Assembly: GCA_907165135.1 (NCBI GenBank)
Contig: OU015568.1
Location: forward strand, 4,906,501-4,970,500
DNA length: 64,000 bases
From: Oikopleura dioica
Lineage: Eukaryota > Chordata > Appendicularia > Copelata > Oikopleuridae
Direction of reading: 5' to 3'
Below the pieces are notes generated by a model. That model had not been told where the DNA came from, did not search any database, and saw only the letters and a list, made by a program, of their open reading frames with translations. Both the position numbers and the translations under genes were made by a program. Positions 21,711 to 32,786 of this stretch are shown piece by piece (the first letter of the stretch is position 1; the number at the start of each line of letters is the position of its first letter).

Positions 21711-22532
21711 TCAAAGAATCAAGCCTGCTTCTTTTGCTTTTTCAGCCATTTCGGTTTCTCTTCGATCTCGTTCGGCAACGGAAATTTGTGCTTCAATGGC
21801 GCTGATTTTTGATTTGAGAATGTTACAATTGTGGACTAGGCAGTTTTCGTCAAAGCAGTACTGGGTGTGTTTTCGGACGACCTTCGCAAACTTAAATTTT
21901 TGAAAAGGGGGGTTTCTGGCTATTTTTTCTTACATTTTTGCAGATTATACAGTTATTTGGCTCGTCGACGCTCCAGTGTGCTTTTGCATGGTCGATAATA
22001 ATCCTCATTCTAAAGAAAACAATCAATAAAAAGATCAAATTTGAAACCTAACTTGCAACAGCCAGGAAAGCCGCAGTTTCTGACATCGCAGTTCGATGTA
22101 TGTTCCAAGCTAAAAAGCGCCATTTCCGGCTCCTTGATAATTCTGTCTCCAGCGCTTCCCCCAGCGTTCAAAATTTCCATCTGAAGTTTTGCAAGTTCGA
22201 GTCTTCGTTCTTCTCGGTCGCGCTGGATTTCAAGCTCGACATTTTTGAACGATTCTGAAATGTGAAAAATATGATAAATAGGCACTTACACTGTACTAGG
22301 CTCGGGAATCTGTGTAGAAAACCTGAGTCAAGGTCAGGAAGGAACTAAAATTTTAGTCGCGTCATAATTACAGTCAGCCGAATCTATCCAATTCTTATCT
22401 TTTCTGACCCTGACTCAGGTTATCCACACAGATTGCTAGAAAGAAGAACTTACGCAAAATATCAGAAACTTTTCTTTGAAATTTTTTTGAATCCGGATTC
22501 GTCTCCCATTTCGCTTGCTTTTTCGGCGGCAT
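21711..22532 (-). CDS. Stand-alone TAZ2-like zinc-finger protein, 178 aa
   Basis: Four exons (22532-22454, 22254-22053, 22009-21934, 21890-21711) close exactly to 178 aa. Residues from about 75 match the TAZ2 domain of CBP/p300 in spacing: HTSNCDVRNCGFPGCCKM, then DHAKAHW, NNCIICKN, RKHTQYC and ENCLVHNCNILKSK. The usual order H..C..C..C, H, C..C, H..C..C..C is kept, with His where TAZ2 usually has a Cys after HTKG. The short N-terminus (MPPKKQAKWETNPD) is basic and is followed by a charged helix. There are no HAT, bromo or BTB domains, so this is not CBP itself. Likely a nuclear adaptor binding activation domains. A palindromic MITE (22305-22437) sits in intron 1. Confidence 0.75.
22305..22437. 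repeat. Palindromic MITE with CCTGAGTCAGG ends (copy 4)
   Basis: AATCTGTGTAGAAAACCTGAGTCAAGG at the left pairs with CCTGACTCAGGTTATCCACACAGATT at the right. It lies within intron 1 of the TAZ2-like gene and is cleanly removed by the predicted splice. Confidence 0.65.
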
Positions 22533-22539
22533 TTTGAAG

Positions 22540-23038
22540 CTCTCCCATTTTCATCCCTTTTCTCAAACACAACAAGATCCCTTCCCAGTGCTCTAGAAAA
22601 AAACTACGTTTGATAAATGAGTGATTGATTGATTTGCTGCTGACGCGACGAATTGCTGTTTTTTCGTTTTCCTTCCCATCTGCTCTTAAATTCTTCCTAA
22701 GGGCGGCTTTAACACCTCGTTCTTCTCCCCCCTAGCGGGTCCCCTTAAGAGTCGTTTCGAGAAAAAAATATTTACTGCGCTAGAATATTATTTCGTGTCT
22801 TTTTTTCTTAGTCGTCAGAGCAGCTGATTGAGAAGAAAAAAAAGCTACTAAGAACTGTCGGAAGTAGCAGAGCAAATTTACGACAAAGTAAAAGAAGGAT
22901 TTATTTTTCAACGAAAAAGCAAGAGCGAAAATGATGAAACAGAAACAAGTTCAAAAAGCAGAGAGGTTTGCTAGAGGAGCAATGAGAGAATTTGGGTTCA
23001 GGAAAAGGATGATGATTTATTACCCCAAGAATTACCCC
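22540..23038. other. Intergenic, nothing supported
   Basis: Sequence upstream of the TAZ2-like gene. No open frame, RNA gene or clear repeat is recognised. Confidence 0.4.
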
Positions 23039-23727
23039 TTAAGGGTACTACCTTCGATTTCCCAAGCTTTAACCTTGAATAACCCTTAACATGGCATGGA
23101 TAGCGGGTATCATATGGCCTCTAAAAGTTAAACTATCTTAGATCTTTAATCTGTCAGAGGCGTTTTTGAATTGCTCAATGAAAAGTCGGCTAATTTCTAG
23201 CTTAAAAATATCATTGTTGCAAAAATAGACTTAATAAACGGCGAAATAGCTCGAAAAGTAGCTAGAAAACTCAGCCTGATTTTATTTTTTATGTGTAAAT
23301 TGAACCTTCATCTTAAAAATGACAGAAGGTTTTCTTGATTGAAAAAGGAAAAATACCAAAATTAATTTTTTTAAAATTGTGTCTCTATGATTTTGCCAAA
23401 ATTGAGCATTTTTCAAAATTTGGCGACGCATTTTTGTCTCTAGAAGCTAAAATATCTTAGTTCAAGAATTTATGAACTCACCATAATCCTCATCTTGTTC
23501 TGAGCTTCAAAACGAGCCTTATTTGAAAGAATCGGACACCAAAAATTTTTTCGGAAAAAAATGCTTTCTAGTACAGAAATCAATTAAAACTCTAATTATT
23601 ATGAAAACGCTTGACGTTATGAATGAAACGTTCGGACCTTTTTTGGTCAAAATTTTATGAGGAATTCATTTCCGATGAAAAATTTAGCATAACCGGTCAT
23701 TGGGAAAATCGACGGTAGTACCCTTAA
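23039..23727. mobile_element. TTAA-flanked non-autonomous element, 689 bp
   Basis: TTAAGGGTACTACC followed by TCGATTTCCCAA at the left is mirrored at the right by TTGGGAAAATCGACGGTAGTACCCTTAA. The TTAA duplication and a start with GGG match the 16.3-kb and 31.7-kb elements. The interior has no conserved coding frame. Confidence 0.65.
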
Positions 23728-23761
23728 ATTACCCCTGATTCGATTGGGGTCCCCTGTGTTC

Positions 23762-23870
23762 GGCACCATGAGTAGAAAACCTGAGTCAGAATCTGAAAGT
23801 TCTTTAGTGGAAAGTCGCGTCATTTTAGATTTTCAGAACCTGACTCAGGTTTTCTACTCAGGTTGCCTGT
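23762..23870. repeat. Palindromic MITE with CCTGAGTCAGG ends (copy 5)
   Basis: ATGAGTAGAAAACCTGAGTCAG on the left is mirrored by CCTGACTCAGGTTTTCTACTCA on the right. It is the shortest copy, about 108 bp, lying just 3' of the TTAA element. Confidence 0.65.
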
Positions 23871-24328
23871 TCTCATGTTCACGGGTTAAGGGTGTCAACA
23901 ACGATTTTGCAAAAGTTTTGACTCTTACTGATTGGCACCTTTAAATTTATTTGAATAATTGCCTTATGTAAATTAATAAAAATTAAACTCTCTGATCGTA
24001 GTATTTTTCTATATTGAAACTTTATCCTTTCAAAAGAGGAATAGATCTCTTTTCACGATTAATGGTAAGTTTAAACCAAGATCAAATTTATCGGTTGTTC
24101 TAAAACGACATGTTTGATTCGGCCAAAAAAGACCATTTGTCGAGTAGTTCACCTGACAGCTCAGATAGAAGCTACGCAAACTGGTATTGAAAGCTTACGT
24201 GAAGTGTTATTCGAGTTGAAATAAGTGATAGTCGCGTTCTGACAGCCAGCAGACGCTAATTCATTATTTTTTTACATCTTCGTTGTACCCCTGACCGAGC
24301 GGAAATAAAACGAGATAGAGCTGAAAAA

Positions 24329-25050
24329 ATGCCGCTAAGGAGAGTTTTATTGAACAAGAATATTCTAATTTGCTTTCTCTTCCAAAATGAAACTCAAAAA
24401 ATAGCGTTGTTCCGGAATGGTCCTGAGTTTCAAAATATAAAAAAAAAAATCCTGTCTTTTGAAACTGATAAAAGCCGCCTAAAAAATTTTACCGGAAACA
24501 AGAGTATGCTAGTCTGAAAAGATCAGTAGGGTTCTTTTCGTTTTTATCAATTTTCTTCTTCAGCAACAACGCTATCAAAAGAGGAAGCCACTAGAAGCTC
24601 CGCCCCAGCCACCAAAACAAGCAACTTCTCCAGTCGAATTCAAAGTCGTCCGAACAAAATACAGGTTCTTCCTGTATTTCGATAAAAATTCCCAATAAAA
24701 ATTTTCAGGATCGACAAAGTCGAGTCCGAGCCCCTGGAACAGCCAAAAATCTGCACCCCAGCGGATCAAAAAATTCTTGAAATCAAGGAAGAAAATGAGC
24801 TTGGAGAAGAAAAATTAAAGCAAATGATTGAAGATGTCGAGATTGACGACAAAATTCGCGCGAAATTTTCATCCGTCGAGGTAGGTCAAGGTATAGAAGA
24901 TAAATTTTGACTTTCCAGGACTGGATGGGAAAGAAAACTTCAAAAGTAAAGAAGTGGCTTGGCTCTTCTGAAGCGCGAAAAATCTCCTTCCTCGACCGCC
25001 AAAAAGTCAAAAGTATTCTACGGAGTGTCAATCGTCAAATCGAAGCCTAA
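24329..25050 (+). CDS. Unrecognised 139-residue charged protein
   Basis: Four exons (24329-24343, 24564-24664, 24709-24880, 24919-25050) close exactly to 139 aa. The product is Lys/Glu-rich without a signal peptide: a Pro/Lys N-terminus (KPLEAPPQPPKQ), an acidic helix (LGEEKLKQMIEDVEIDD) and a basic C-terminal helix ending near SILRSVNRQIEA. It is likely soluble, nuclear or cytoplasmic. No family is recognised. The first exon contributes only five codons, so the start is less certain than the rest. Confidence 0.55.
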
Positions 25051-26015
25051 TCAAGCGTTATTTATTCTGTGAAAAATACACTGTTTCTTCACTGAAGACC
25101 TAGTTCTGTGCTTTTCTGCGTCAATAATAAGAAGTTTCTTATCTTCACACAAAAGAAAGTTCTATGACAGCCCAATCTGTCGGTTAATTCCACTTGATTG
25201 GCACCTGTCATCTTTTTAAGTCCTCGACCTTCGAATCAAGTCTATTTTTATCGAGTTCGTTCTAGATCCAATCTGCCGTTTTATCCAAGTTAAAGGGCAC
25301 CTGAGAATCATGACATTATTCAATAATGAATAGTGTACTTGATGAGCAGTTCAAGTTGAAAGGAAAATCAGGCTTTTTCTTGTGGACAAAAGTAAAAATT
25401 CATGGAATTGAGAAGAAACTGAACTGATTCGAAAGTGCTCGTGACTAAGTAATCTGAACGGAGACTACCTGCCAAGACAAGTTTCTTCAAAGGGCAACAT
25501 CATCAGCGCAAATTTAAAATTCAAGCGATGAGTTTCATATAAAACTGCGATTTCTTCGAAGTGATGCCAGAAAAATATCCAATTTAAAAACAACAATTAA
25601 AATCTGTGATGAATTTTGTCCAACTCCTGTCAATACTTGCGATTGAAACTGAAGCTTTTCCTTATTTAGGGCTGGTTCAAGAGTTAACTTAGTCGAAAGA
25701 GAAACAAGAAGTATAATGGAGACACCCTCTTTTCGGTTCAATATTTTTTAAACCAAGATAAAGATTACAACCAAGAAACCAAACAAATAGGAAGGACCGA
25801 TGTACCATCTTTAGTTGAAAACGAATGGATCCAACGACTGTCTTCCTCCCTAAATTTTAACAAGCTACGAGCAAGAACAGACCTCTTTTGATCACTTCAA
25901 CTAGAATAAACGAAAGATATTGATAATTGAACATGGATTTTTTATGATTTTTATTGTTATTTTTTCAAAGAAAAAGAAGGTTATTCCCTGATCCTCAACG
26001 CCTGAAAGGATTTTT

Positions 26016-26315
26016 TTAGCGGAGATCGAGGTTTCGTCGAAGCTGTTTTTCGGCGTTTAGCCTTCGAATGAGTCGATTGTATTTGTTAACGTCAAATACA
26101 ATGGGATGATCTGGATGGTATGTTCGAACCACGTGGTTGCTGAGGAAATCAGCAGACTCAGGGAAGTCCGAACGAATGTCGTATTCAGTCCATCGGCCAT
26201 TGTCGAAAAGATCCGGCTCTTCGAACTGAAATCGAAGATCCCGGTTGGATTGAGCGTATCGACTTGGGAAGGCCAAAATTGATCCGAGGAAAAAGATTGT
26301 AAGAAGTATTTTCAT
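26016..26315 (-). CDS. Small secreted protein, 99 aa
   Basis: An uninterrupted minus-strand frame with a strong signal peptide (MKILLTIFFLGSILAFP). The mature part is polar, rich in Arg, Asp and aromatic residues, without cysteine, and ends in basic residues (RRNLDLR). A TATTTAAA word lies about 50 bp upstream of the ATG. It shares the MK-I/L leader style with the other secreted genes of this block. The function is unknown. It may be a structural or matrix peptide. Confidence 0.65.
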   Translation of the reverse strand: MKILLTIFFLGSILAFPSRYAQSNRDLRFQFEEPDLFDNGRWTEYDIRSDFPESADFLSNHVVRTYHPDHPIVFDVNKYNRLIRRLNAEKQLRRNLDLR

Positions 26316-26853
26316 CTCTCTTGTTGATTGAGCTGTGTTTTGAGTACTTGGCGGAGAGGTGTTTTTTAAATAGCTTCTTGGATTAAAGTTTTGGCAATTG
26401 ACATTTCCAAAAAGTATTCTAAGTGTTTCCTTTACTCACGATGAGTTTATTGCTCATTTTCCCAGACTACCGCTTTAAAATCCAGTTTTGACAGAAAAAT
26501 TCATGTTTGTAGACGTCATCTAATTATTCATCGCATTTTACCAAATTTTCATATTATCAACTCGGTTTTCTCTTCAAAAACCATTGAAAACACCCGAAAA
26601 GCAAATTTGGCAGAGGAAAAATCAATGTTGAGTAGAAAAATATGCAGTTTTGCATCTATTTTCCTCAAGAAAAAAACCGGAAACGGGAGATATCCTCTTC
26701 TAAGAGTGTTGAAAAGGTCATCCTCGGATCTTTCTGCCTGGCGAACGTGCATCTCGCGAGTCGGGCGTGTAATTGGCCCTTCGCTGCCATTTTGATGTGA
26801 TTTACACTTTTTCTTTAATCAAAGGCTAAGCCTATTCCACCTAACATGAGCAC

Positions 26854-26860
26854 TATAAAA
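26854..26860 (+). promoter_or_regulatory. TATA box of the CUB/EGF gene
   Basis: CACTATAAAACGCCCGG lies about 170 bp upstream of the ATG at 27024, with a GC-rich stretch just downstream as expected around a transcription start. Confidence 0.6.
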
Positions 26861-27023
26861 CGCCCGGTGCAGCGACTAGACGGCCATTCTCGGTTCACAA
26901 GACACTCGCTTCTACCCAAGCAGAGTGATTGTTGGCACAAACCGAGGCTTTCTTTGCGCTCTTTTTTTTAATAAAGATTTTGTACCTTTTTGAAGAAAAC
27001 TTTTTGATTTTGGAGAAAAAACG

Positions 27024-30000
27024 ATGAAGCTCGCTACGGGACTTTTAGCCACTTTGGGCGGCGTGGAAGCCCTCCGAGACCAGGAATTCTTCGGCGGATT
27101 TGTCAAAGAGTCCGACCTTCCCACCAACGAGACTGAGCAGGCTCAATTAGCTCTTGATGCAGCAATTGAGGCAGGAGAAGATATAACCGGCCTCCAAGGT
27201 CGAATCGGCGGTGATGGTAGAAATGCCGGACCCGTTGTTTTCAAAAACTGCGGTGTCACTAACCGACCAAGCGGTTTCCTTTCCTCTGACCATCCCTACA
27301 AGCCGGATACTGCCTGTCGATGGCGAATCGTTGGACCCAGAAACGCTCGAATGTTCGTCAAGATCTTAAAGATGGACATTGAGGAGGAGCGACCTTCCGA
27401 TTCCGCAACCTGCGGTCACCCAGGCAACCCCAGCCATCGACCCTGCCGACCAGGAGAAAACGAGCACTGCGAGTGGGATCATCTCCGATTCATCATCGGC
27501 GGCCGACCAACCAGAAAAATGTGCATGTACGTCAACAAGTTCAAGAAGTTCGCCATCCAGGCCAATGTTCCCAACAGCCCAGATTACTCCTACTTCTTCG
27601 ACAAATTCAGCTACGTCAGCAACCCCTGGTTCAACAACCCAATCAAGCAGGGTTGGTTCAAGGGAAAAGTTCTCGACTCTAACAACTTGATTGTCGAATT
27701 CAAGTCTGATGCCGGAGCAAACTTCTACGGATTCGATATGGTTTGGCGAATGATGAAGCCAGCTACGACTACAACCCCTAGGCCTGTTACCACTACCACT
27801 ACCACCGAGGAAGCAAGCACCGCTGCTGCCACTACACAGAAAGAAGCTACTGAAGCTGCTACAGAAGCCGCTAAAGAAGCCGCTACCGAAGCCGCTACCG
27901 AAGCCGCTACCGAAGCCGCTACCGAAGACGCTACCGAAGCCGCTACCGAAGCCGCTACCGAAGCCGCTACAGAACCCCCAACTGAACCACCAACCACTAC
28001 TACCACAACAACCACCACCACCACCACCACCGATGCTGATCAATGCGCTCTTGGCACTCACGATTGCAGCGCCAATGCTGACTGCATCGACTTGGAAGAC
28101 GGTTTCTCATGCGTTTGTCACGCTGGTTTTGGAGGTTCTGGACAGAAATGTTTCGATGTCAACGAATGTCAAAACGGCCAGAACGTTTGCTCGCCAAACG
28201 CTGACTGTAACAATCTTGTCGGTTCCTTCGAATGTGCTTGCAAACCTGGTTTCATGGGCAATGGCGTTGTCTGTAATGAAATTGACGAATGTGCCAACGG
28301 TTTGGACAACTGCTCGCCAAATGCTAGCTGCATGAATACTCGAGGAAGCTTCCAGTGCACTTGCAACGAAGGCTTCAATGGCGACGGTGTCAACTGCTTC
28401 GACAAGAACGAATGTGCTCTTGGCCAGGACAACTGCGACGCTGATGCTCACTGCATCAACACTGTCGGCGGTTTCGAATGCCAGTGCAAGAACGGCTTCT
28501 CTGGTGACGGTTTTACCTGCCAGGACATCAACGAGTGCGTCGTCGACAACCCATGCTCCGAACACGCTAGCTGCACCAATACCGATGGTGGCGTCCAGTG
28601 CGCTTGTCGAAAGGGTTTCTTCGGTAATGGCTTCAACTGCCGAGATATCAACGAGTGTGCAGCTGGAACTGATACTTGCGATCCAAATGCTCAGTGCTTC
28701 AACAAACTCGGTTCATTCGGCTGCGTCTGCAACGCTGGATTCAGAGAAGAAGGCGATGCTTGCGTTGACATCAACGAATGCACCCTTGGACTTGACAACT
28801 GCAGTAACAACGCTCTCTGCACCAACACGGCTGGTGGATTCGAGTGCGAATGCCGCGCCGGCTTCACTGGCGACGGAGAGACTTGTCTCGACATCGACGA
28901 GTGTTTGGATGAGTCCTCATGCGGTGGTACTGACTGCACCAACTTCCCCGGTGGTTTCTCTTGCGGCTGCGAAGAGGGTTTCTCCAAGAACGATGAAGGC
29001 GACTGTGTTGATATTGACGAGTGTGCCGCTGGAACCGATAACTGTGCGAACGAAGCAACTTGCACAAACACGAACGGTGGATTCCGATGCTCTTGCAATG
29101 ATGGATTCTCTGGAAACGGAAAGATCTGTCTCGATGTTGACGAGTGCGCCGCTGGACTTGACTCTTGCAACGCCGCTACTGAGACCTGTGTCAATCTTTC
29201 TGGAGATTTCCGATGCGATTGCGCTGCTGGATTCGTTTCTGTTGGTGGACAATGTGTTGATGACAACGAATGTGATGCTAACCCATGCGATGCTAATGCT
29301 GTCTGCTCTAACACTGAAGGTATTGCATGCCTTAAAATTATATTCTAGTGATATTCTAGGTTCTTTCTCCTGCTCATGTGCTGCTGGCTTCTCTGGTGAT
29401 GGATTCGCCTGCGATGACATTGACGAGTGCGCTGAGGGATCTGACAATTGTGACGCCAACGCTACCTGCAAGAACAACGCTGGATCCTTCACCTGTGAAT
29501 GCAATGCTGGATGGTTCGGAAACGGCCAGAGCTGCGCTGATGTCGATGAGTGTGCTTCCGATGATGCCTGCGATGCCAACGCCAGCTGCACCAACACTGA
29601 CGGTGGATTCGTTTGCGCTTGCAACGATGGCTTCACTGGTAACGGCAAAGAATGCGCTGATGTCGACGAGTGCGTGACAATGCAAGACAACTGCGACGAC
29701 AACGCTCGATGCATCAACACTGACGGTGGCTTCGAATGCGCCTGCAACTCTGGTTTCGTCGGCAACGGCCAATTCTGCCAAGATGTTGATGAATGCACTG
29801 CTGGTTCTCACAACTGCGATGCCAACGCTGAGTGCACGAACACCCGAGGATCGTTCACTTGCCGATGTGGAACTCGACTCAACAACTTCAACGACTTCAA
29901 GGGAAATGGTGTCACCTGCCAGGATGTCAACGAGTGCTTCCGAAAGACCGACAACTGTGATGTCAATGCCAAATGTACCAACACTGTAAGTCTCTTTTCA

Positions 30001-30615
30001 GTGCCTTCTTTTCATGTTCCTTTAGGTTGGTGGATTCGAATGCAACTGCCGACGAGGTTTCTTCGGTGACGGATTCTCTTGCTCTTCCGATGCTTCTACC
30101 GCCCCAACATCTCTCGATGATGGCAAATCTGCCGGCAAGATCAAGACAAAGAAGGCCAACGTTGGTATGCACAAGGCTAACATGGTCGATGTCCAGGGTG
30201 CTATGCTTACCGCCATCTCCCGAGTAAGTTTCTAGAATCGATTCAGAAGTAAAACTGCTTCTCTAGGTCACTGATGGTCGACGAGGAAAGATGACTTTCG
30301 TCAAGCGAGTCCGAGGAATGGCCCAGAAGGCTCTTGCCCGAAGACGAAGAAAGTGCCCACTCCGAGACAACCACGCTGTAAGTAATCTTCTATCAGACAT
30401 TTTCAACTCCAATTTTATGACTCAAACTCATCTTCTAGGCCTCTGCTCTCTCTGCTTTCGAGTCCGCCAGCCAGATCAGCGATGTCAAGGACGCCATCGT
30501 CGCCACCCTTGCCAACCGAACCAACGACACCCCACCCTGCCGCAACATCGAAAAACTCGTTGGCGCCAAGGTCAACAAGGTCTTCAAGCGACTCACCCGA
30601 CACACACGAGCCTAA
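27024..30615 (+). CDS. Secreted CUB-like/calcium-binding EGF-repeat matrix protein, 1135 aa
   Basis: Five exons (27024-29319, 29360-29985, 30026-30223, 30267-30377, 30439-30615) close exactly. The leader is MKLATGLLATLGGVEA. A CUB-like domain follows (NCGVTNRPSGFLSSDHPYKP to FYGFDMVW), then a Thr/Ala/Glu linker (ATEAATEAA repeats and a poly-Thr tract). Next comes a run of about twenty EGF modules of the calcium-binding type, recognisable by D-I/V-D/N-E-C starts, N-T-x-G-G/S-F and C-x-C-x-x-G-F. The C-terminal exons are unusual: Lys/Arg-rich (KIKTKKANVG, ALARRRRKC) with a last exon containing NIEKLVGAKVNK. Secretion and domain order fit an extracellular fibre or matrix protein, plausibly a component of the filter house (inference). 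Confidence 0.85.
27842..27972 (+). repeat. 12-bp coding minisatellite (GAAGCCGCTACC)
   Basis: About eleven tandem copies of GAAGCCGCTACC and close variants encode the A-T-E-A linker between the CUB-like and EGF regions. A CCA/ACC poly-Thr tract follows. Copy number is likely variable between alleles. Confidence 0.8.
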
Positions 30616-31655
30616 ATCCTTCCTTCCTCTTTTTCAAAATCAAAATCACTCTCTCCAAAAATGTATAATCTTTAACCACTTCTCTAGCTCCTTAGCCACT
30701 CTCTCTCTTTCTGTATCCATGTCGCTAAGGGTTGCTTCTAGCCCGGTAGTGCCATGTTGCCCCGAAGGCGCTGCTCTTTTAAGGGGCAGCCTCTGCTAAT
30801 CACTCTTATTTTTGGTCCCTTATGATCTGTTTTCACAAGGAGGGGTGCCTAAGTACTTCTTTTGTCCTGTCTCATGACCGTTTTGAAACATCGATAAACG
30901 GGTTAAGCGCAATTTTAACCCGTCGACACGCGATTTGTTTTCACTAAAACACGCGTAAAATGATCGATAAACGCGAGGGCTCGACTTCATTTTCCCCAAT
31001 TCCGGTGCTAGCTTCTCTCTTCTTTATTTCTTCTTTTTGTCGGTGACACAATTCCACAATGCGTTCACCTTCTTGTGGCTTTCGATTTTCAAGAGCCACC
31101 GAATGACCCTTAATCGGCGAAAAAAGGCGAGATCTGAGCGCACGCGAGTGCTCCGCCACGATGAGCTCATCGTTGAGTTTAGAGCATTGTAAATTGTATG
31201 TATATCTTATTCTTCTATGTTTTGCCCTGTGCCAGCAATACACAAAATCAAAGAAATCATGAGTTCGAGGAAAAATTTAACTCAAAAATACTTCCATCGC
31301 ATGGGTTCTCCGGGGTCCTTCAAGAGGTCACATGATTGATTTTTATGATGGATCTGATTCAGATGAGGTCCTCCGGGGTTCCCCGAAGGTTCACGTGATA
31401 AACTTTCTCGGAATAATTACGGTCACATTGCGAAAATAAGAAGAATTCCGCGGAATAGATTTTTCTTCTTTTAGCCTAAAGTATTTCCAGTAAGAGGGTC
31501 CTCCATGCTAGAATTGCACGATTGGTGGTGCTTATTCGGGCTTTTGTTATCGGGGCAGCCATCAAATATCATCGGTATTCACATTATTACATCCCTTATT
31601 CTCTTGATCAAGATAATTTGGGAAATTTATTTAATTTGGATCGAGAGTCTCAACC
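30616..31655. other. Intergenic, no supported gene
   Basis: 3' flank of the EGF gene. At about 31205-31250, TTGCCCTGTGCCAGCAATACACA matches a word at 35757-35783 in the 3' flank of the lectin/kelch paralogue. Around 31300-31400 there are imperfect tandem TCCGGGGT...CACATGA words. A minus-strand frame at 30944-31243 has no supporting features. Confidence 0.4.
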
Positions 31656-32396
31656 TTAAGGGACCCCTGGAAGCAGCGCCGAGCTCAACTTCACGCGCTC
31701 ACGGTTCTTGTTCGGATAAAGATTTTTACAAGTTTCTTTTTGCAAATCGCATCTGCAATTCATCAGCTTTCTTTTCCAATTTTCAGTTTTCTCTATCATA
31801 AGAAATCAATGAGATAGGGAGAGAAAGAGAAATTAAACTTCAAATGGCATCAAGTCTCGTTATTTATATCTTATTTTCATGAAACCTGCACCATTGAAAA
31901 GCCCATTAAATTCTGCACAGATCTTACTTAATCCGCAAAGCTCAAAGTTTACAAATCGCCCAGGAAGCGCTGATTAAAAGAGGAACTTAGCGCGCTCAGC
32001 TCGGTTGGACGCTCCGATGCAGCTATTTTGGGCTCCCGGGACATGATTCCCGCTGGGCGCGCGCTAAGGTTTCTTGTTTATTTGACCTTTATCGTAATTA
32101 TGAACTGTTTCCCTTTGCGGATTAGGTAAGATCTGTGCAGAATTTAATGGGCTTTTCAATGGTGCAGGTTTCATGAAAATAAAATAAAAATTACGAGACT
32201 TGATGCCATTTGAAGTTTAATTTCTCTTTCTCTCCTATCTCATTGATTTCTTATGATAGAGAAAACTGAAAATTGGAAAAGAAAGCTGATGAATTGCAGA
32301 TACGATTTGCAAAAAGAAACTTGTAAAAATCTTTATCCGAACAAGAACCGTGAGCGCGTGAAGTTGAGCTAGGCGCTGCTTCCAGGGGTCCCTTAA
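31656..32396. mobile_element. 740-bp palindromic TTAA element with tRNA-like core
   Basis: TTAAGGGACCCCTGGAAGC at the left and its exact inverse at the right bound arms of about 285 bp each (31656-31940 and 32113-32396) that are almost perfectly complementary. Flanking TTAA fits piggyBac-type insertion. The 170-bp centre contains a GC-rich segment (about 31987-32066) with AGCGCGC/GCGCGCT end pairing and an A-box-like GCTCGGTTGG, but no proper anticodon arm. It lies just upstream of the plus-strand lectin/kelch gene. Confidence 0.7.
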
Positions 32397-32722
32397 AAAG
32401 TAATGTTGTTTCTAAAACAGGCTCGCATCGCCTAGCTTTGCGTCAATACAATTAATTCACTATCGTGTCACGTGGAAAGCCGCACCTATTTTCAGAATTA
32501 CACAAAAATGCTTCCAATGCCTAGTTTTTGAAAGAAACCTTGCTATGAAGAAATCATTTCGGAGGTGCGCTGAGTCAACCTTTCCGCAAAAAATTGTCTT
32601 GTGGGTAGGCAGTGAAACATGTTTTGATGGCTTGTTTTTACAAACCTTTCTCAAACCGCCTATTTTAAAGCTTGTTTTTAAGAAAAACATGCCGAGTGCG
32701 CGTACCTGGTACTCCACCTGCC

Positions 32723-32729
32723 TATAAAA
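32723..32729 (+). promoter_or_regulatory. TATA box of the lectin/kelch paralogue
   Basis: CCTATAAAAGGGGG lies 57-64 bp upstream of the ATG at 32787. Promoter words upstream (AAACATGTTT, TTTTTACAAACCTTT, AAAGCTTGTT) recur in the same order at the minus-strand paralogue. Confidence 0.7.
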
Positions 32730-32786
32730 GGGGGATCTGAACGAGCGAACTCATTCTAGCGAACTGAATACCAGGGTACTAGAGAA

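Noticed and set aside
27366-28061. Long minus-strand frames rich in Gly/Ser or Val opposite the EGF gene
   Set aside because: They are antisense shadows of the repeated Ala/Thr/Glu linker and EGF codons, with no start context or splice support.
28378-30069. A 563-codon plus-strand frame overlapping the EGF gene
   Set aside because: In its first part it is the +1 shadow of the EGF repeats (Ser/Thr/Ala-rich, no Cys pattern). Only its downstream part coincides with the true EGF frame after the 29320-29359 intron.
31987-32066. Possible tRNA gene in the centre of the palindrome
   Set aside because: A 7-bp end stem and an A-box-like word are present, but there is no consistent anticodon stem and the T-loop word departs from the B-box. 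At most it is tRNA-derived.
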